A DNA stretch of 64,000 nt from Sphingomonas sp. IC081 (GTDB lineage Bacteria; Pseudomonadota; Alphaproteobacteria; Sphingomonadales; Sphingomonadaceae), in contig NZ_CP029761.1 in assembly GCF_006874585.1 (NCBI RefSeq), forward strand, positions 1,623,001 to 1,687,000. Direction: 5' to 3'. Below the pieces are notes generated by a model. The model was not told the origin of the DNA. It did no database searches and saw nothing but the letters and a program-made list of their open reading frames with translations. A program made the translations under genes and the position numbers. Shown here in pieces: positions 15,008 to 27,264 of the stretch (position 1 is its first letter; each line of letters opens with the position of its first letter).

Positions 15008-15475
15008 ATGAACCGTATCGACTTTACCCCCTACCGTCGCACCATGGTCGGCTTCGACCGTCTTTTCGACATGATCGAAAACCAGGGCCGCGCCAATGCG
15101 GGCGACAAGTATCCCCCCTTCAACATCGAACGCCGCGGCGCCGATGCCTATCGCATCACCCTGGCGGTCGCCGGCTTCAAGCCTGCCGACATCGACATCA
15201 CCGCGCAGGCCAACCTGCTGGTGGTCAAGGGCCACAAGCCCGAAGAGGCCCCCGAAGGTGAAATGCTGCACATCGGCATTGCCCAGCGCGGGTTCGAGCG
15301 CCGGTTCGAACTGGCCGACTATGTCCGCGTGGACGCCGCCGACCTTGCCGACGGCCTGCTGGTGATCGACCTCGTGCGCGAAGTGCCCGAGGCGATGAAG
15401 CCCAAGAAGATCGCGATCGGCGGCAATACGCTGACCGTGGTCGAAGGCGGTCCGGGCGAAACCGCCGCAGCCTGA
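15008..15475 (+). CDS. Small heat-shock protein, Hsp20/IbpA family
   Basis: 155 residues from the ATG at 15008 (MNRIDFTPYRRTMVGFDRLF); the frame above is leader. The alpha-crystallin domain spans about 35-130 (YPPFNIERRGADAYRITLAV, AGFKPADIDI...) with FERRFELADYV and a late LVREVPE. The classic GxL of the domain end reads DGLLVIDL. ATP-independent holdase that binds unfolding proteins. The heat-shock promoter and leader hairpins agree with heat induction. Confidence 0.95.
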   Translation: MNRIDFTPYRRTMVGFDRLFDMIENQGRANAGDKYPPFNIERRGADAYRITLAVAGFKPADIDITAQANLLVVKGHKPEEAPEGEMLHIGIAQRGFERRFELADYVRVDAADLADGLLVIDLVREVPEAMKPKKIAIGGNTLTVVEGGPGETAAA

Positions 15476-16300
15476 CGGCCCGCAAACGCGTGGAATTGAC
15501 GGGGCGGTCCGGTTTCCGGGCCGCCCTTTTTGCATTCGCAATTGCACGGCCGGCAACCGCGACATGCTGGAACTGCGGGCTTTCTCCCGATAAGCCCTGG
15601 GCTTTGACGCAAGCCCGGGCCGCCATTCCGCAATGCTATCCATTCTCTCCATCGTCCTGCCCATCTTCGCGCTGACCCTCGTGGGATGGCTTGCCCGGCG
15701 GGTGGGGATCTTCAGCCCGCATTCGACGACCGAACTCAATCGCTTCGTCGTCTACCTTGCCCTGCCCGCGCTGCTGTTCGACATCGTCGCCAAGGCGAAC
15801 TTCGCGCAGCTCTGGCAACCCGGCTTTGTCGCCGTCTTCGCGGTCAGCACGTTCCTGTTCTTTGTCCTGACGGTTGCGGTCAGCCGGATCATGGGGCGGC
15901 CGATCGGCAATGCCGCGATCCTCGGGCTCAATGCCAGCTATTCGAACACGGCATTCCTTGGCTTTCCGCTACTACTCGCCACCCTCGGCCCGGCCTCGCA
16001 GACCCTGACCCTGATCGCCACGATCAACACCGTTTGCGTGCTCTTCGCGCTGGCCATCGTCCTGATCGAGTTCGGCAACCAGAAGGGCGGCAACCCTGCG
16101 GTGATCGCGCTGCGGGTGGGGCAGGCGCTGTTTCGCAATCCGCTGGTGCTGGCGCCGCTGGCTGGCGCGGCGGTCATGGCCAGCGGCATCGGCGTGGCAG
16201 CCCCGCTCGATGCCTTTCTCAAGCTGCTGGGCTCGGCCGCCAGCCCCTGCGCGCTGGTGTGCCTGGGCATGTTCCTCGCCGAACCGCGCGACAAGGGCGA

Positions 16301-16335
<35 letters not shown>

Positions 16336-16532
16336 GCGAGACCGTGGCGCTCGTCGCCCTCAAGCTCTTTGTCTATCCCGCGCTGACCCTGGCGCTGGCG
16401 CTCTGGGTCATCCCCCTGCCCGCCGCCTTGCGCCATGCCGCCGTGCTGCTGGCGGCATTGCCCACCGGCACCGGGCCGTTCATGCTCGCCGAGTTCCACC
16501 GCCGCGAGGGCGCCCTCACCGCCAAAGTCATT

Positions 16533-17615
16533 CTAGTGGATTGACTCCAACGTTTGGAACCCTCGATTTCGAGCCGCGATGATTTCGTCCGGATTGGCCT
16601 TCCAGATGAAGGGCTTGGGGTTGTCGGCGTTGTACTCCCGGATGAACCGGTTGATGGCAGCCTGGAGGTCGACGACGGAGTGGAAGACGCCGTGCTTAAG
16701 GCGCCGCCTGGTCAGCTTTGCGAAGAAGCCCTCGACGGCATTGAGCCATGAGGAAGATGTCGGCGTGAAGTGGAAAGTCCAGCGCGGATGGCGGGCGAGC
16801 CACTCCTGGACCTTGTCCTTCTTGTGTGCGGCATAGTTGTCGAGGATCACGTGGATCGCCTTGCCCTTGGGTACTTCACGCTCGATCCGATTGAGGAAGC
16901 GGATGAACTCCTGGTGGCGGTGGCGCTGCATGTTCTGCCCTATCACGGTTCCGTCGAGCACATTGAGCGCAGCGAACAGCGTGGTCGTGCCGTGGCGCTT
17001 GTAGTCATGGGTCAGGGTGCCGGCGCGGCCCTTCTTCATCGGCAGACCGGGCTGGGTGCGGTCGAGCGCCTGTATCTGCGATTTCTCGTCGATCGACAGG
17101 ACCACCGCATGGGCGGGGGGATCGACATAGAGGCCGACGATCTCGGTGAGCTTTTCGGCGAAAGCCGGATCGTTCGACAGCTTGAAGCTGCGCCAGCGAT
17201 GCGGAGCAAGCCCATGCGCCTTCCAGATCGACTGCACTGTCGAAACGGCAAGCCCGACCGCTTTGGCCATCGCGCGCGCCGTCCAGTGGGTTGCCTCATG
17301 CGGCGGCGGTTCCTGCGTAAGCCGGACAATTTCGGCCACGCGCTTGGGCAATACCGGCGCCTTGCCGGGCGGACGGGACTTGTCGCGGAGCAGGCCATCG
17401 ACGCCTTCGTGCATGAAACGCTCCTGCCAGCGCCACACGCAGGTCTTCGACTTTCCTGTTGCCGTCATAATCGCCGAGGTGCCCAGGCCGTCGCTGCTCA
17501 AAAGAACGATACGGGCGCGCCAGACATGTTTCTGTGGACTCAAGGGCGCCGACACGATGTCGTGCAGGCGTTGACGGTCGGAGGCCGAAACGATGAAGCT
17601 GATCCCATCACGCAT
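16533..17615 (-). CDS. IS630-family transposase (copy 2)
   Basis: Same 360-residue protein as copy 1 (ATG at 17615), with D, D and E in SIDEKSQIQ, VILDNYAAHK and WLNAVEGFF. As in copy 1, the stop TAG is formed from the duplicated TA and the next target base. A single silent difference from copy 1 (A at 16962 versus G at 7473) indicates very recent transposition. Confidence 0.96.
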   Translation of the reverse strand: MRDGISFIVSASDRQRLHDIVSAPLSPQKHVWRARIVLLSSDGLGTSAIMTATGKSKTCVWRWQERFMHEGVDGLLRDKSRPPGKAPVLPKRVAEIVRLTQEPPPHEATHWTARAMAKAVGLAVSTVQSIWKAHGLAPHRWRSFKLSNDPAFAEKLTEIVGLYVDPPAHAVVLSIDEKSQIQALDRTQPGLPMKKGRAGTLTHDYKRHGTTTLFAALNVLDGTVIGQNMQRHRHQEFIRFLNRIEREVPKGKAIHVILDNYAAHKKDKVQEWLARHPRWTFHFTPTSSSWLNAVEGFFAKLTRRRLKHGVFHSVVDLQAAINRFIREYNADNPKPFIWKANPDEIIAARNRGFQTLESIH

Positions 17616-17685
17616 CCTCCGAGACTGACACGCCAGCAAGCCAGTGGGAATCCCCAACTGGACTCTTTCGTTCCGGTCAATCCAC
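16536..17685 (-). mobile_element. IS630-family element, copy 2, 1150 bp
   Basis: Identical ends and length to copy 1, same orientation, flanked by TA at 16534-16535 and 17686-17687 within a CTAG target. It interrupts the AEC transporter gene. Confidence 0.95.
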
Positions 17686-17751
17686 TAGCCTCCACCGTGT
17701 TGTCGGTGGGAACGGTCACGGTGCTGCTCTCCCTGCTGGGCTGAAACGAAA

Positions 17752-17784
17752 AAGGGCCGGTTTCCACGGAGGAAACCGGCCCTT
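17752..17784. terminator. Bidirectional terminator between the AEC gene and pyrG
   Basis: Fourteen-base perfect arms 17752-17765 and 17771-17784 around a 5-base loop, between converging genes, with an A-run on the left side that gives a T-run for minus-strand (pyrG) transcripts. Confidence 0.88.
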
Positions 17785-17824
17785 CCCGAATTTCGTATCG
17801 CCTGATGGATCAGGCGCCGCCGGA

Positions 17825-19465
<1,641 letters not shown>

Positions 19466-19595
19466 TTAAATTGCATGGGGGCACAAGGGCAAGAGCCCTG
19501 TGCCTCAATCCACAGAACAAAACAGATCAAATGCCGCCTGACAACGCCAGACGGCATTCGCGCTACAGTGATACGCCGGAAGTTACCGGGTCAGA

Positions 19596-20006
19596 TCAAT
19601 GACCGGCAGCACCCGAAAGCGGATCGTTGGCCGGAGTCGACTGACCCGCGGCCGGGCTCGCAGGAGCCCCAGCGGCCGGATTGGCCGCACCGGCGAGCGG
19701 GTCGTTCTGCGCGGGCGCCTGCTGCGCCGGCGCAGCGGGAACCGCAGCGCGCTGAAGGGAAGTGTCGACGTCGTCGCCGGTCTTGCCGACGGCCAGCGCC
19801 GCAAGAACGATCGAGAGAATCACGAAGGCGGCAGCAAGGCCGCCGGTGGCGCGGGTCAGGAAGTTCGCCGCACCGCGTGCCGACAGCATGCCCGAGGGGC
19901 TGCCACCCACACCGAGGCCGCCGCCTTCCGACTTCTGCACCAGAATCACGACCACCAGAAGGAGGGCGACGATCGCCTGGACTACGGTCAGGAAAGTGAA
20001 CAGCAT
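19596..20006 (-). CDS. secG: Preprotein translocase subunit SecG
   Basis: 136 residues. Two membrane helices (residues ~3-22, FTFLTVVQAIVALLLVVVIL, and ~55-75) around the conserved loop VQKSEGGGLG and the ARGAANFLTRATG segment. The C-terminal ~55 residues are an Ala/Pro-rich low-complexity tail, longer than in enterobacteria but common in alphaproteobacteria. SecG sits with SecYE in the inner membrane. Confidence 0.95.
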   Translation of the reverse strand: MLFTFLTVVQAIVALLLVVVILVQKSEGGGLGVGGSPSGMLSARGAANFLTRATGGLAAAFVILSIVLAALAVGKTGDDVDTSLQRAAVPAAPAQQAPAQNDPLAGAANPAAGAPASPAAGQSTPANDPLSGAAGH

Positions 20007-20155
20007 CGTGTAAATCTCGATCTTTCGAAGGGGACGGTGACCCGTCCGCGATTCAAGCCGCGCAGATAGGCGCTCGAACGCCCCGGCGCAAGCCGTCTGC
20101 CGGAGATGGGCGGCAAGACGCCCGCCCGCCCCCGGAAAGCCTCAGGAATTGTGCG

Positions 20156-20914
20156 TCAATCGGCGTCCAGCAGCGCGGCAGCGCCGATGATCGCGGTGAA
20201 GCTCTCGGCGCTCAGGCTGGCGCCGCCGACCAGCGCCCCGCCCACGTCGGGCACGGAGAGCAGTTCGGCCGCGTTCTCGGCCTTGACCGAACCGCCATAG
20301 AGAATGCGCACGTCCGCCCCGCCTTCGCCGTAGAGCGCGACCAGCTTGGCACGGATTGCCGCGTGCATTTCCGCCACGTCCTCGATCGAAGGCACGCGGC
20401 CGGTACCGATCGCCCAGACCGGTTCATAAGCGATCGACAGCTTTTCCGGCGCCCCGTCAACCCGCGGGCACGAACCGTCGAGCTGGCCGGTCACGACGGC
20501 AAGCGCCTCGCCCGCATCGCGCTGGGCCTCGGTCTCGCCGACGCAGAGAATCACCGCCAGCCCCGCGCCAAGCGCGGCCTGCGCCTTGGCATTTACCTGG
20601 GCATCGCTCTCGCCGTGGAGCGTACGGCGCTCCGAGTGGCCGAGAATGGTGAAGTCGGCACCGGCATCCTTCAGCATAGGCGCGGAAATGTCGCCGGTGT
20701 AGGCGCCGCTCTCTTCGGCGCGGCAATCCTGCCCGCCGACGCCGATCAGTTCGACGGCATCGCGCATCCGGAAGATCAGCGTGGCTGGCGGCGCCAGACC
20801 CACCTGCACCTTGGGAAAGCGTGCGGCTGCCCGATCGACCGCGCGCGCCTCGCTGAGCATCGCGCGCGTGCCGTTCATTTTCCAGTTACCGACGATGTAA
20901 GGCAGACCAGCCAT
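20156..20914 (-). CDS. tpiA: Triosephosphate isomerase
   Basis: 252 residues, full length. GNWKMNG at the start, TILGHSERR (catalytic His), AYEPVWAIGTG (catalytic Glu) and LYGGSVKAEN phosphate loop. It interconverts dihydroxyacetone phosphate and glyceraldehyde-3-phosphate. First gene of tpiA-secG-pyrG, divergent from ppiD. Confidence 0.98.
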   Translation of the reverse strand: MAGLPYIVGNWKMNGTRAMLSEARAVDRAAARFPKVQVGLAPPATLIFRMRDAVELIGVGGQDCRAEESGAYTGDISAPMLKDAGADFTILGHSERRTLHGESDAQVNAKAQAALGAGLAVILCVGETEAQRDAGEALAVVTGQLDGSCPRVDGAPEKLSIAYEPVWAIGTGRVPSIEDVAEMHAAIRAKLVALYGEGGADVRILYGGSVKAENAAELLSVPDVGGALVGGASLSAESFTAIIGAAALLDAD

Positions 20915-21320
20915 TTAACAAAAACCCTGAATCATTTTCTGCGTCCGGCCACCCATCAACCGCTTCTTGATGAGGTCAAAGCGGGAATCGTCCGGATGCT
21001 TGCCGGGCCGCTGCTAGGCACGGCAGGCCCAATTGTCAAAATTCGCGCCGTCCCGGATCTGGCAAAACCGCCCGCGCGTGGCGCAACTGGGTCACTTTGA
21101 CACAGGCAAGGAGACCTCCGACAACGTGAAGCCAAATTCCTCCGCACCGGCTGCCGGGCGGGGCGCCTGTCGGCAATCGGGCGGAGCGCCTGCCGGCAAT
21201 GCCCGGCAAGACCATGTCAGCCATTGCAGGATCGCACCGCGCCCCCTAAAGCCTGCGCCCGCATCGGCTTTGCCTTTGCGCTGCTTCGCATATTCGTCTC
21301 CACGCTGAACGGCACGGTCC
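20915..21320. other. 406-bp divergent intergenic region between tpiA and ppiD
   Basis: No convincing gene. A near-perfect 15-base repeat, GCGCCTG(T/C)CGGCAAT, occurs at 21163-21177 and 21186-21200. It must contain the promoters of both operons, but I cannot place them with confidence. A trp leader peptide or attenuator was looked for and not seen. Confidence 0.5.
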
Positions 21321-23294
21321 ATGCTCTCATTCTTCCGTAACTTCCTGAAGTCCAAGATCGGGGCCGGCATCGCCCTGGCGGTGCTCGTGCTGATCACGCT
21401 TGCCTTTGCGGGCGGCGACATCAACGGCATGCGCGAGACGGCAGGCCTTTCCAGCACGACCTCGGTCGCCACCGTCGGCGGCAAGAGCGTGGAGGCCAAC
21501 GACCTCGCCACCGCCGCCAATTCGCAGCTGGAACAGATCAAGCAGCAGAACCCGACCGCGACGATGAAGATGCTGGTCGCCGAGGGCGGGCTCACCCGCA
21601 TCCTCGACGAGATGATCTCGCGCACCGCGATCGGCGTGTTTGGCAAGGACAACGGCGTTGTCGCCAGCAAGCGCCTGGTGGACAGCGAAATCGCCCGCAT
21701 CCCGGCTTTCCAGGGTGTCGACGGCAAGTTCAGCCAGGACGCGTTCCGCCAGGCGCTGGCCCAGAAGGGCATTCCCGAGGCTGCGCTGCGCGACGACTTC
21801 ACGCAGGGCCTGATCGCCCAGCAGCTGATGATCCCGGCCCAGTTCGCAGCCACGATGCCCAGCTCGCTCGCCGCGCGCTATGCCGCGCTGCTCGAAGAAA
21901 ACCGCAAGGGCCAGGTCGCCACGCTGCCCGCACTCGCCTTCGCGCCGACGCAGCCCGCCACCCCGGCCGAGCTCGAGAGCTTCTACAAGACCCATATCAA
22001 CCAGTTCGTCCGCCCCGAGCGCCGCACCATCCGCTACGCCACCTTCGGCGAGGAAGCGCTGAAGAACGTCGCCGCGCCGACCGACGCGGAAGTGGCCAAG
22101 CGCTACGAGGCCGACAAGGCCGCGCTCTACGCCGCGCGCGACGATCGCAAGCTCACCCAGCTGATCGTGCCGACCGAAGCCGCCGCCAAGGCCGTTGCCG
22201 CCGAAGTGGGCGGCGGCAAGTCGCTCGAACTGGCCGCGACCGAACGGCGCCTTTCGGCCGCCAAGCTCGAATCGTTCACGCGTGAACAGCTGGCATCGCA
22301 GTTCTCGCCCGCCATCGCCGACGCCGTTTTCGCGGCCCCGGTCGGCAAGCTGGCGGTGCCGCAGAAGAGCGCGCTGGGCTGGCACGTGATCCGCGTGGAT
22401 TCCGAGCAGAAGACGCCCGAAAAGCCCCTCGCCGCCGTGCGCGCCGAGATCGTCACCAAGCTGGCCGAAGAAAAGCGCCGCGCCGCCTTCACCGACCTGC
22501 TCGCCCGTATCGACGACCAGTTCCAGAGCGGCGCCAGCCTCGTGGAAGTGGCCAAGGCGGTCGGCGCCACCGTCGCGACGACGCAGCCGATCATCGCCAA
22601 TGGCTCGGTCTACGGCAAGGCGGGCGAGACCGCCCCGGCCCAGCTGCAGCCGATCCTGTCGACCGCGTTCGGCATGGAGCAGGAAAAGCCGCAGCTCGCC
22701 CAGCTCACCCCTGGCACCGCAAACTCGCCCGGCCAGAGCTACGTGATCTACGACGTGACCGCGATCACCGCCTCGGCCCCCGCTCCCTTCAAGGAAATCG
22801 GCAACGACGTCGCCGATGCCTGGAAGCAGGACAAGGGCGCTGCCGCGGCCAAGGCCGCCGCGCTGAAGATCCAGGCAGCCGTCAAGGGCGGCAAGTCGCT
22901 GAACGAGGCGATCGCCGCGCTTGGCAAGAGCCTGCCCCCGGTCCAGGACGTCGCCATGTCGCGCCAGATGCTGACCGCCGCGATGCGCCAGGGCCGCCAG
23001 GTGCCGCCGCCGGTCTCGCTGCTGTTCCACATGGCCAAGAACACCGTGAAGGTGCAGGCGGTCGGCGGAAACCGCGGCTGGTTCATCGTCGCGCTCAAGG
23101 ACGTGGTGCCCGGCAAGACCGACAACCCGCTGGTCGTCCAGGGCACCCAGCGCGAACTGTCGAGCCAGCTCGGCAGCGCCTATACCGAGGCTCTCGCCCA
23201 GGCGATCCGCAAGCAGGTCGGCGCCACCACGCACCCCGCCGCGATCAAGACGGTCAGCGACCGTCTTGCCGGCACCGGCACCGCTGCCAACTGA
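21321..23294 (+). CDS. ppiD: Membrane-anchored peptidyl-prolyl isomerase, PpiD/SurA-like
   Basis: 657 residues. One N-terminal membrane anchor (about 13-30, IGAGIALAVLVLITLAFAGG), then a SurA-N-like chaperone region (SVEANDLATAANSQLEQIKQ and the FQGVDGKFSQDAFRQAL motif) and a central parvulin-like domain around 255-365 (DDRKLTQLIVP... SALGWHVIRVDSEQ). The periplasmic domain helps fold outer-membrane proteins. It is first in a plus-strand run with trpE 36 bp downstream. Confidence 0.92.
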   Translation: MLSFFRNFLKSKIGAGIALAVLVLITLAFAGGDINGMRETAGLSSTTSVATVGGKSVEANDLATAANSQLEQIKQQNPTATMKMLVAEGGLTRILDEMISRTAIGVFGKDNGVVASKRLVDSEIARIPAFQGVDGKFSQDAFRQALAQKGIPEAALRDDFTQGLIAQQLMIPAQFAATMPSSLAARYAALLEENRKGQVATLPALAFAPTQPATPAELESFYKTHINQFVRPERRTIRYATFGEEALKNVAAPTDAEVAKRYEADKAALYAARDDRKLTQLIVPTEAAAKAVAAEVGGGKSLELAATERRLSAAKLESFTREQLASQFSPAIADAVFAAPVGKLAVPQKSALGWHVIRVDSEQKTPEKPLAAVRAEIVTKLAEEKRRAAFTDLLARIDDQFQSGASLVEVAKAVGATVATTQPIIANGSVYGKAGETAPAQLQPILSTAFGMEQEKPQLAQLTPGTANSPGQSYVIYDVTAITASAPAPFKEIGNDVADAWKQDKGAAAAKAAALKIQAAVKGGKSLNEAIAALGKSLPPVQDVAMSRQMLTAAMRQGRQVPPPVSLLFHMAKNTVKVQAVGGNRGWFIVALKDVVPGKTDNPLVVQGTQRELSSQLGSAYTEALAQAIRKQVGATTHPAAIKTVSDRLAGTGTAAN

Positions 23295-23330
23295 CCCTCA
23301 ACTACCCGAAAAAGAAGGACACCCACCGAT

Positions 23331-24842
23331 ATGAAGCGCGAATCGGATCGCGAAGAGGCACTGGCACGGCTGCGCGAGGGTAAGCCCGCGCTGCTGTGGC
23401 GCAGCCTCGTCGCCGATACCGAAACGCCCGTTGCCGCCGCCCTGAAGCTCTTCACCGAAGGGCGCGGCGACTTCCTGCTCGAATCGGTGGAAGGCGGCGC
23501 CGTGCGCGGCCGCTACAGCCTGCTGGGCCTCGACCCGGACCTCGTGTTCCGCGCCGAGGGGCATGCCTGCGCGATCAACCGCAAGTGGCAGCACGACCGC
23601 GCGGCCTTCGCGCCGCTGCCGGGTGATGCCCTGGTCGAACTGCGCGGTCTGGTCGAGGCCTGCCGCTTCGATGTTCCGGCGGAGCTCCCCAAGGCCCTCG
23701 CCTGCCTCGTCGGCTATTTCGGCTACGAGACGATCGGCCTTGTCGAGAAGCTCCCGCGCGCCCCGCAAAGCGCGCTCGAACTGCCCGACATGCTGTTTGT
23801 CCGCCCTTCGCTGATCCTCGTGTTCGACCGGCTGAGCGACGAACTGTTCTGCGTTGCCCCGCTCTGGCCGGAAAACGGCACGCCCGAGAGCCTTGTCGAA
23901 GCCGCCGCCGAGCGGATCGACGAAGCGCTGCGCAAGCTCGCCGCGCCGGTCCCCGCCTCGCCCGCCATCGCCGACCTGCCGGAGCCGGTGCGTACGCCGG
24001 TCATGGCCGCGGACGACTACAAGGCGATGGTCACCCGCGCGAAGGACTACATCGAGGCGGGCGACATCTTCCAGATCGTGCTGGCCCAGCGCTTCACTTG
24101 CGAATTCCCGCTGCCGCCGGTCGCCCTCTATCGCTCGCTGCGCCGCGTGAATCCCTCGCCGTTCCTCTATTTCCTCGACCTGCCCGGCTTCGCGCTGATC
24201 GGTTCGAGCCCGGAAATCCTGGTCCGCGTGCGCGAGGGCGAAGTCACCATCCGACCGATCGCGGGCACGCGTCCGCGCGGCAAGACGGTGGCGGAGGACA
24301 AGGCCAACGAGATCAGCCTGCTGGCCGATCCCAAGGAGCGCGCCGAACACCTCATGCTGCTCGACCTCGGCCGCAACGACGTCGGCCGCGTCTCGGCTGC
24401 CGGCTCCGTGGAAGTGACCGACAGCTACACGATCGAGCGTTACAGCCACGTGATGCACATCGTCTCGAACGTGATCGGCAGGCTCGACACGAACAAGCAC
24501 GACGCCATCGACGCGGTCTTCGCCGGCTTCCCGGCAGGCACCGTCTCGGGCGCCCCCAAGGTCCGGGCCTGCGAGATCATCGCCAGCCTCGAACCCGAAA
24601 CCCGCGGTGCCTATGCGGGCGGCGTCGGCTATTTCGGTCCCGACGGCTCGGTCGATTCGTGCATCGTCCTGCGCACCGGGGTGCTGAAGGACGGCGTGCT
24701 CCACGTCCAGGCCGGTGCCGGCATCGTCGCTGACAGCGATCCCGACTACGAGCACCACGAGTGCGAGGCCAAGTCCGGCGCCCTGTTCGCCGCCGCCCGC
24801 GAAGCGATCCGCGTCGCCGGAGAACCGGGCTTCGGCCAGTGA
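23331..24842 (+). CDS. trpE: Anthranilate synthase component I
   Basis: 503 residues. The chorismate-binding domain shows LIGSSPEILVRV, TIRPIAGTRPRGK, LLDLGRNDVGRV, and FPAGTVSGAPKVRA. It makes anthranilate from chorismate with ammonia delivered by TrpG. The N-terminal regulatory domain has the LLESVEGGAVRGRYS motif for tryptophan feedback. It is followed by a GTGA overlap with a lipoprotein gene, then trpG-D-C. Confidence 0.98.
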   Translation: MKRESDREEALARLREGKPALLWRSLVADTETPVAAALKLFTEGRGDFLLESVEGGAVRGRYSLLGLDPDLVFRAEGHACAINRKWQHDRAAFAPLPGDALVELRGLVEACRFDVPAELPKALACLVGYFGYETIGLVEKLPRAPQSALELPDMLFVRPSLILVFDRLSDELFCVAPLWPENGTPESLVEAAAERIDEALRKLAAPVPASPAIADLPEPVRTPVMAADDYKAMVTRAKDYIEAGDIFQIVLAQRFTCEFPLPPVALYRSLRRVNPSPFLYFLDLPGFALIGSSPEILVRVREGEVTIRPIAGTRPRGKTVAEDKANEISLLADPKERAEHLMLLDLGRNDVGRVSAAGSVEVTDSYTIERYSHVMHIVSNVIGRLDTNKHDAIDAVFAGFPAGTVSGAPKVRACEIIASLEPETRGAYAGGVGYFGPDGSVDSCIVLRTGVLKDGVLHVQAGAGIVADSDPDYEHHECEAKSGALFAAAREAIRVAGEPGFGQ

Positions 24843-25639
24843 GGCACGCAGCCCTGGCGGCTGCGTTCACTCTCGCCGCCTGTTCGTCGGGCGCCCAGCA
24901 GGATCAGCGGAAAGCGGAAGCCCCGCCTCCGCCGCCCTGTGAAGGCGCTTCGTTCGAAGGCGCGAGTTTCACGCACTGCACCGCCACGCCCGGTCGCCAC
25001 ACGATCCACCTCGTGCTGGGTCCGAAGGACGGCGCCCCCTATCGCAGCCTCTCGCAGCTTGCGGTGAACCGTCCCTCGGGCAGCCACGCCGTCGCCTTCG
25101 CGATGAACGGCGGGATGTTCGACGCGGACGGCAAACCCATCGGTTATGCCGTGATCGAGGGCCAGCGCATCCATGCGATCAACACCAACGAGGGCTGGGG
25201 GAACTTCCACCTCCTGCCCAACGGCGTGTTCTTCGGCGATGCAGCGGGCCACTGGCAGATCCGCACGAGCGAGGACTTCGCCGCCCATGTCGACAACCGG
25301 CCCGACTTCGGCACCCAGTCGGGCCCGATGCTGGTGGTGGACGGCAAACTGCATCCGAAGATCGACGCGGACGGCCAGTCGCTCAAGCTGCGCAACGGCG
25401 TCGGTGTCGACCGGCAGGGCCGCGCCCATTTCATCATTTCGGACGAGCCGGTCTCGTTCGGCAAGCTGGCGCGGCTCTTCCGCGACAAGCTCGATTGCCC
25501 CAACGCGCTGTTTCTCGACGGCAGCGTGTCCTCGCTATGGGACCCCGAACATGGGCGCGTGGACGGCGGACCGCCGCTCGGCCCCTTGATCGTCGTCGAG
25601 AAAAGCGCGAAGGGCTCTAACGGAAAGGACAGGCCATGA
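24839..25639 (+). CDS. Lipoprotein, phosphodiester glycosidase (NAGPA/DUF2233-like)
   Basis: 266 residues from a GTG at 24839 overlapping the trpE stop. The start is chosen because it gives a lipoprotein signal ([18 protein letters not shown], lipobox LAAC); the longer frame from 24761 lies inside trpE. The body has features of the phosphodiester glycosidase domain: [42 protein letters not shown], and a late [13 protein letters not shown]. Families of this kind cleave N-acetylglucosamine phosphodiesters or related envelope sugars. Its place inside the trp operon with tight overlaps on both sides is odd; no link to tryptophan is evident. Confidence 0.85.
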   Translation: MRHAALAAAFTLAACSSGAQQDQRKAEAPPPPPCEGASFEGASFTHCTATPGRHTIHLVLGPKDGAPYRSLSQLAVNRPSGSHAVAFAMNGGMFDADGKPIGYAVIEGQRIHAINTNEGWGNFHLLPNGVFFGDAAGHWQIRTSEDFAAHVDNRPDFGTQSGPMLVVDGKLHPKIDADGQSLKLRNGVGVDRQGRAHFIISDEPVSFGKLARLFRDKLDCPNALFLDGSVSSLWDPEHGRVDGGPPLGPLIVVEKSAKGSNGKDRP

Positions 25640-26247
25640 TCCTCGTCATCGACAATTATGACAGCTTCACCTGGAACCTGGTCCATTACGTGATGGAACT
25701 GGGCACCGAAGTCGAAGTGGTGCGCAACGATGCGCTCTCCGCCGGGCAGGCGATCTCCAGCGGCGCGCAGGGTTTCCTGATCTCGCCCGGCCCCTGCACC
25801 CCCAACGAGGCGGGCATCAGCCTCGATCTCGTGGGCGCGGCGGCCGATGCCGGGAAACCGCTGCTCGGCGTATGCCTCGGCCACCAGTCGATCGGCCAGT
25901 ATTTCGGCGGCAAGGTGGTGCGCGGCGGGCTGATGCACGGCAAGACCAGCCCCGTAACCCATGACGGCACGGGCCTGTTCGCGGGCCTGCCCTCGCCCTT
26001 CACGGCCACGCGCTATCACTCGCTGATCGTCGAGGACATTCCCGAAGCCCTGGTGGTCAATGCCCGATCGGACGACGGCCACGTCATGGGCTTCCGCCAT
26101 GCCGAGCTGCCGATCCACGGCGTGCAGTTCCACCCGGAAAGCATCGCCACCCAGCACGGCCATGCGATGCTGGCGAACTTCCTGCGGATCTGCGGCATCG
26201 AACCGAAGCTCCCGGCACGCCTCGCCACCGGCCTGGCGGCGGCATGA
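25636..26247 (+). CDS. trpG: Anthranilate synthase component II (glutamine amidotransferase)
   Basis: 203 residues. Class I amidotransferase with C in [11 protein letters not shown] and H in [13 protein letters not shown]. It gives ammonia from glutamine to TrpE. ATG overlaps the lipoprotein stop (ATGA). The next gene overlaps its own stop in the same way. Confidence 0.97.
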   Translation: MILVIDNYDSFTWNLVHYVMELGTEVEVVRNDALSAGQAISSGAQGFLISPGPCTPNEAGISLDLVGAAADAGKPLLGVCLGHQSIGQYFGGKVVRGGLMHGKTSPVTHDGTGLFAGLPSPFTATRYHSLIVEDIPEALVVNARSDDGHVMGFRHAELPIHGVQFHPESIATQHGHAMLANFLRICGIEPKLPARLATGLAAA

Positions 26248-27245
26248 CCACGATGATCCTGCCCGATCCCCTCCACCCCATCGAGGAAGCCGAGGCCGAA
26301 CAGGCTTTTGGCGCCATCCTCGACGGCCGCGTGGGCGACGATGCCATCGTGCACTTCCTGCTGGCCCTCACCGAACGCGGCGAGACCGCCAGCGAGATCA
26401 CCGGCGCCGCCCGTGCCATGCGGGCGCGCATGATCCCGATCCAGGCGCCCGCCAACGCCATCGACGTCTGCGGAACCGGCGGCGACGGCCATCACACGCT
26501 CAACGTCTCCACCGCAGTATCGCTGGTGGTCGCGGCCTGCGGCGTGCCGGTCGCCAAGCACGGCAACCGTGCCGCCAGCTCCAAGGCGGGCGCGGCCGAT
26601 ACGCTGGAGGCGCTCGGCCTCAATCTCGACCGCGCGGCCGAGACAGCGGAAGAAACGCTGGCCGACCTTGGCATCTGCTTCCTCTTTGCCGCGCGCCATC
26701 ACCCCTCGATGGGCCGCATCATGCCGATCCGCAAGGCGATCGGCCGCCGCACCATCTTTAACCTGATGGGGCCGCTGGCGAACCCCGCCAACGTGCGCCG
26801 CCAGCTCGTCGGCATCGCGCGCCCGGCTTACGTTCCGATCTATGCCGAAGCGCTGATGCACCTCGGCAGCGAGCACTCGCTGGTCATCTCCGGCGACGAG
26901 GGGCTCGACGAACTGAGCCTTGCCGGCGGCAACGAAGTGGCTGAAATCCGGCAGGGCGAACTGTCGATGCGCCGCGTCTCGCCCGGCGACGTCGGCCTCC
27001 CGGTCTCGCCGGTCGGCGCGATCCGCGGCGGCGATGCCGCCTACAACGCCGATGCCCTGCGACGCCTGCTCATGGGCGAGCACGGTCCTTACCGAGACGC
27101 CGTGCTGCTCAACGCCGCTGGCGCGCTGATCGTGGCGGGCGAGGTCGAGACCTGGCGCGACGGCGTCGAGGAAGCGGCCGAAGCCATCGACAAGGGCCTC
27201 GCCAACGCCCTGCTCAACTGCTGGATTTCCGCGCTCAAGGCCTGA
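26244..27245 (+). CDS. trpD: Anthranilate phosphoribosyltransferase
   Basis: 333 residues. PRPP site [16 protein letters not shown], then [20 protein letters not shown] and [20 protein letters not shown]. It joins PRPP to anthranilate. Overlaps trpG by four bases (ATGA). Confidence 0.98.
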   Translation: MTTMILPDPLHPIEEAEAEQAFGAILDGRVGDDAIVHFLLALTERGETASEITGAARAMRARMIPIQAPANAIDVCGTGGDGHHTLNVSTAVSLVVAACGVPVAKHGNRAASSKAGAADTLEALGLNLDRAAETAEETLADLGICFLFAARHHPSMGRIMPIRKAIGRRTIFNLMGPLANPANVRRQLVGIARPAYVPIYAEALMHLGSEHSLVISGDEGLDELSLAGGNEVAEIRQGELSMRRVSPGDVGLPVSPVGAIRGGDAAYNADALRRLLMGEHGPYRDAVLLNAAGALIVAGEVETWRDGVEEAAEAIDKGLANALLNCWISALKA

Positions 27246-27264
27246 GCCGCGCGAGAGGGATACG

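Noticed and set aside
21327..23234. 635-residue minus-strand frame opposite ppiD
   Set aside because: Shadow of a real gene; it has no recognisable motif and the ppiD frame explains the sequence.
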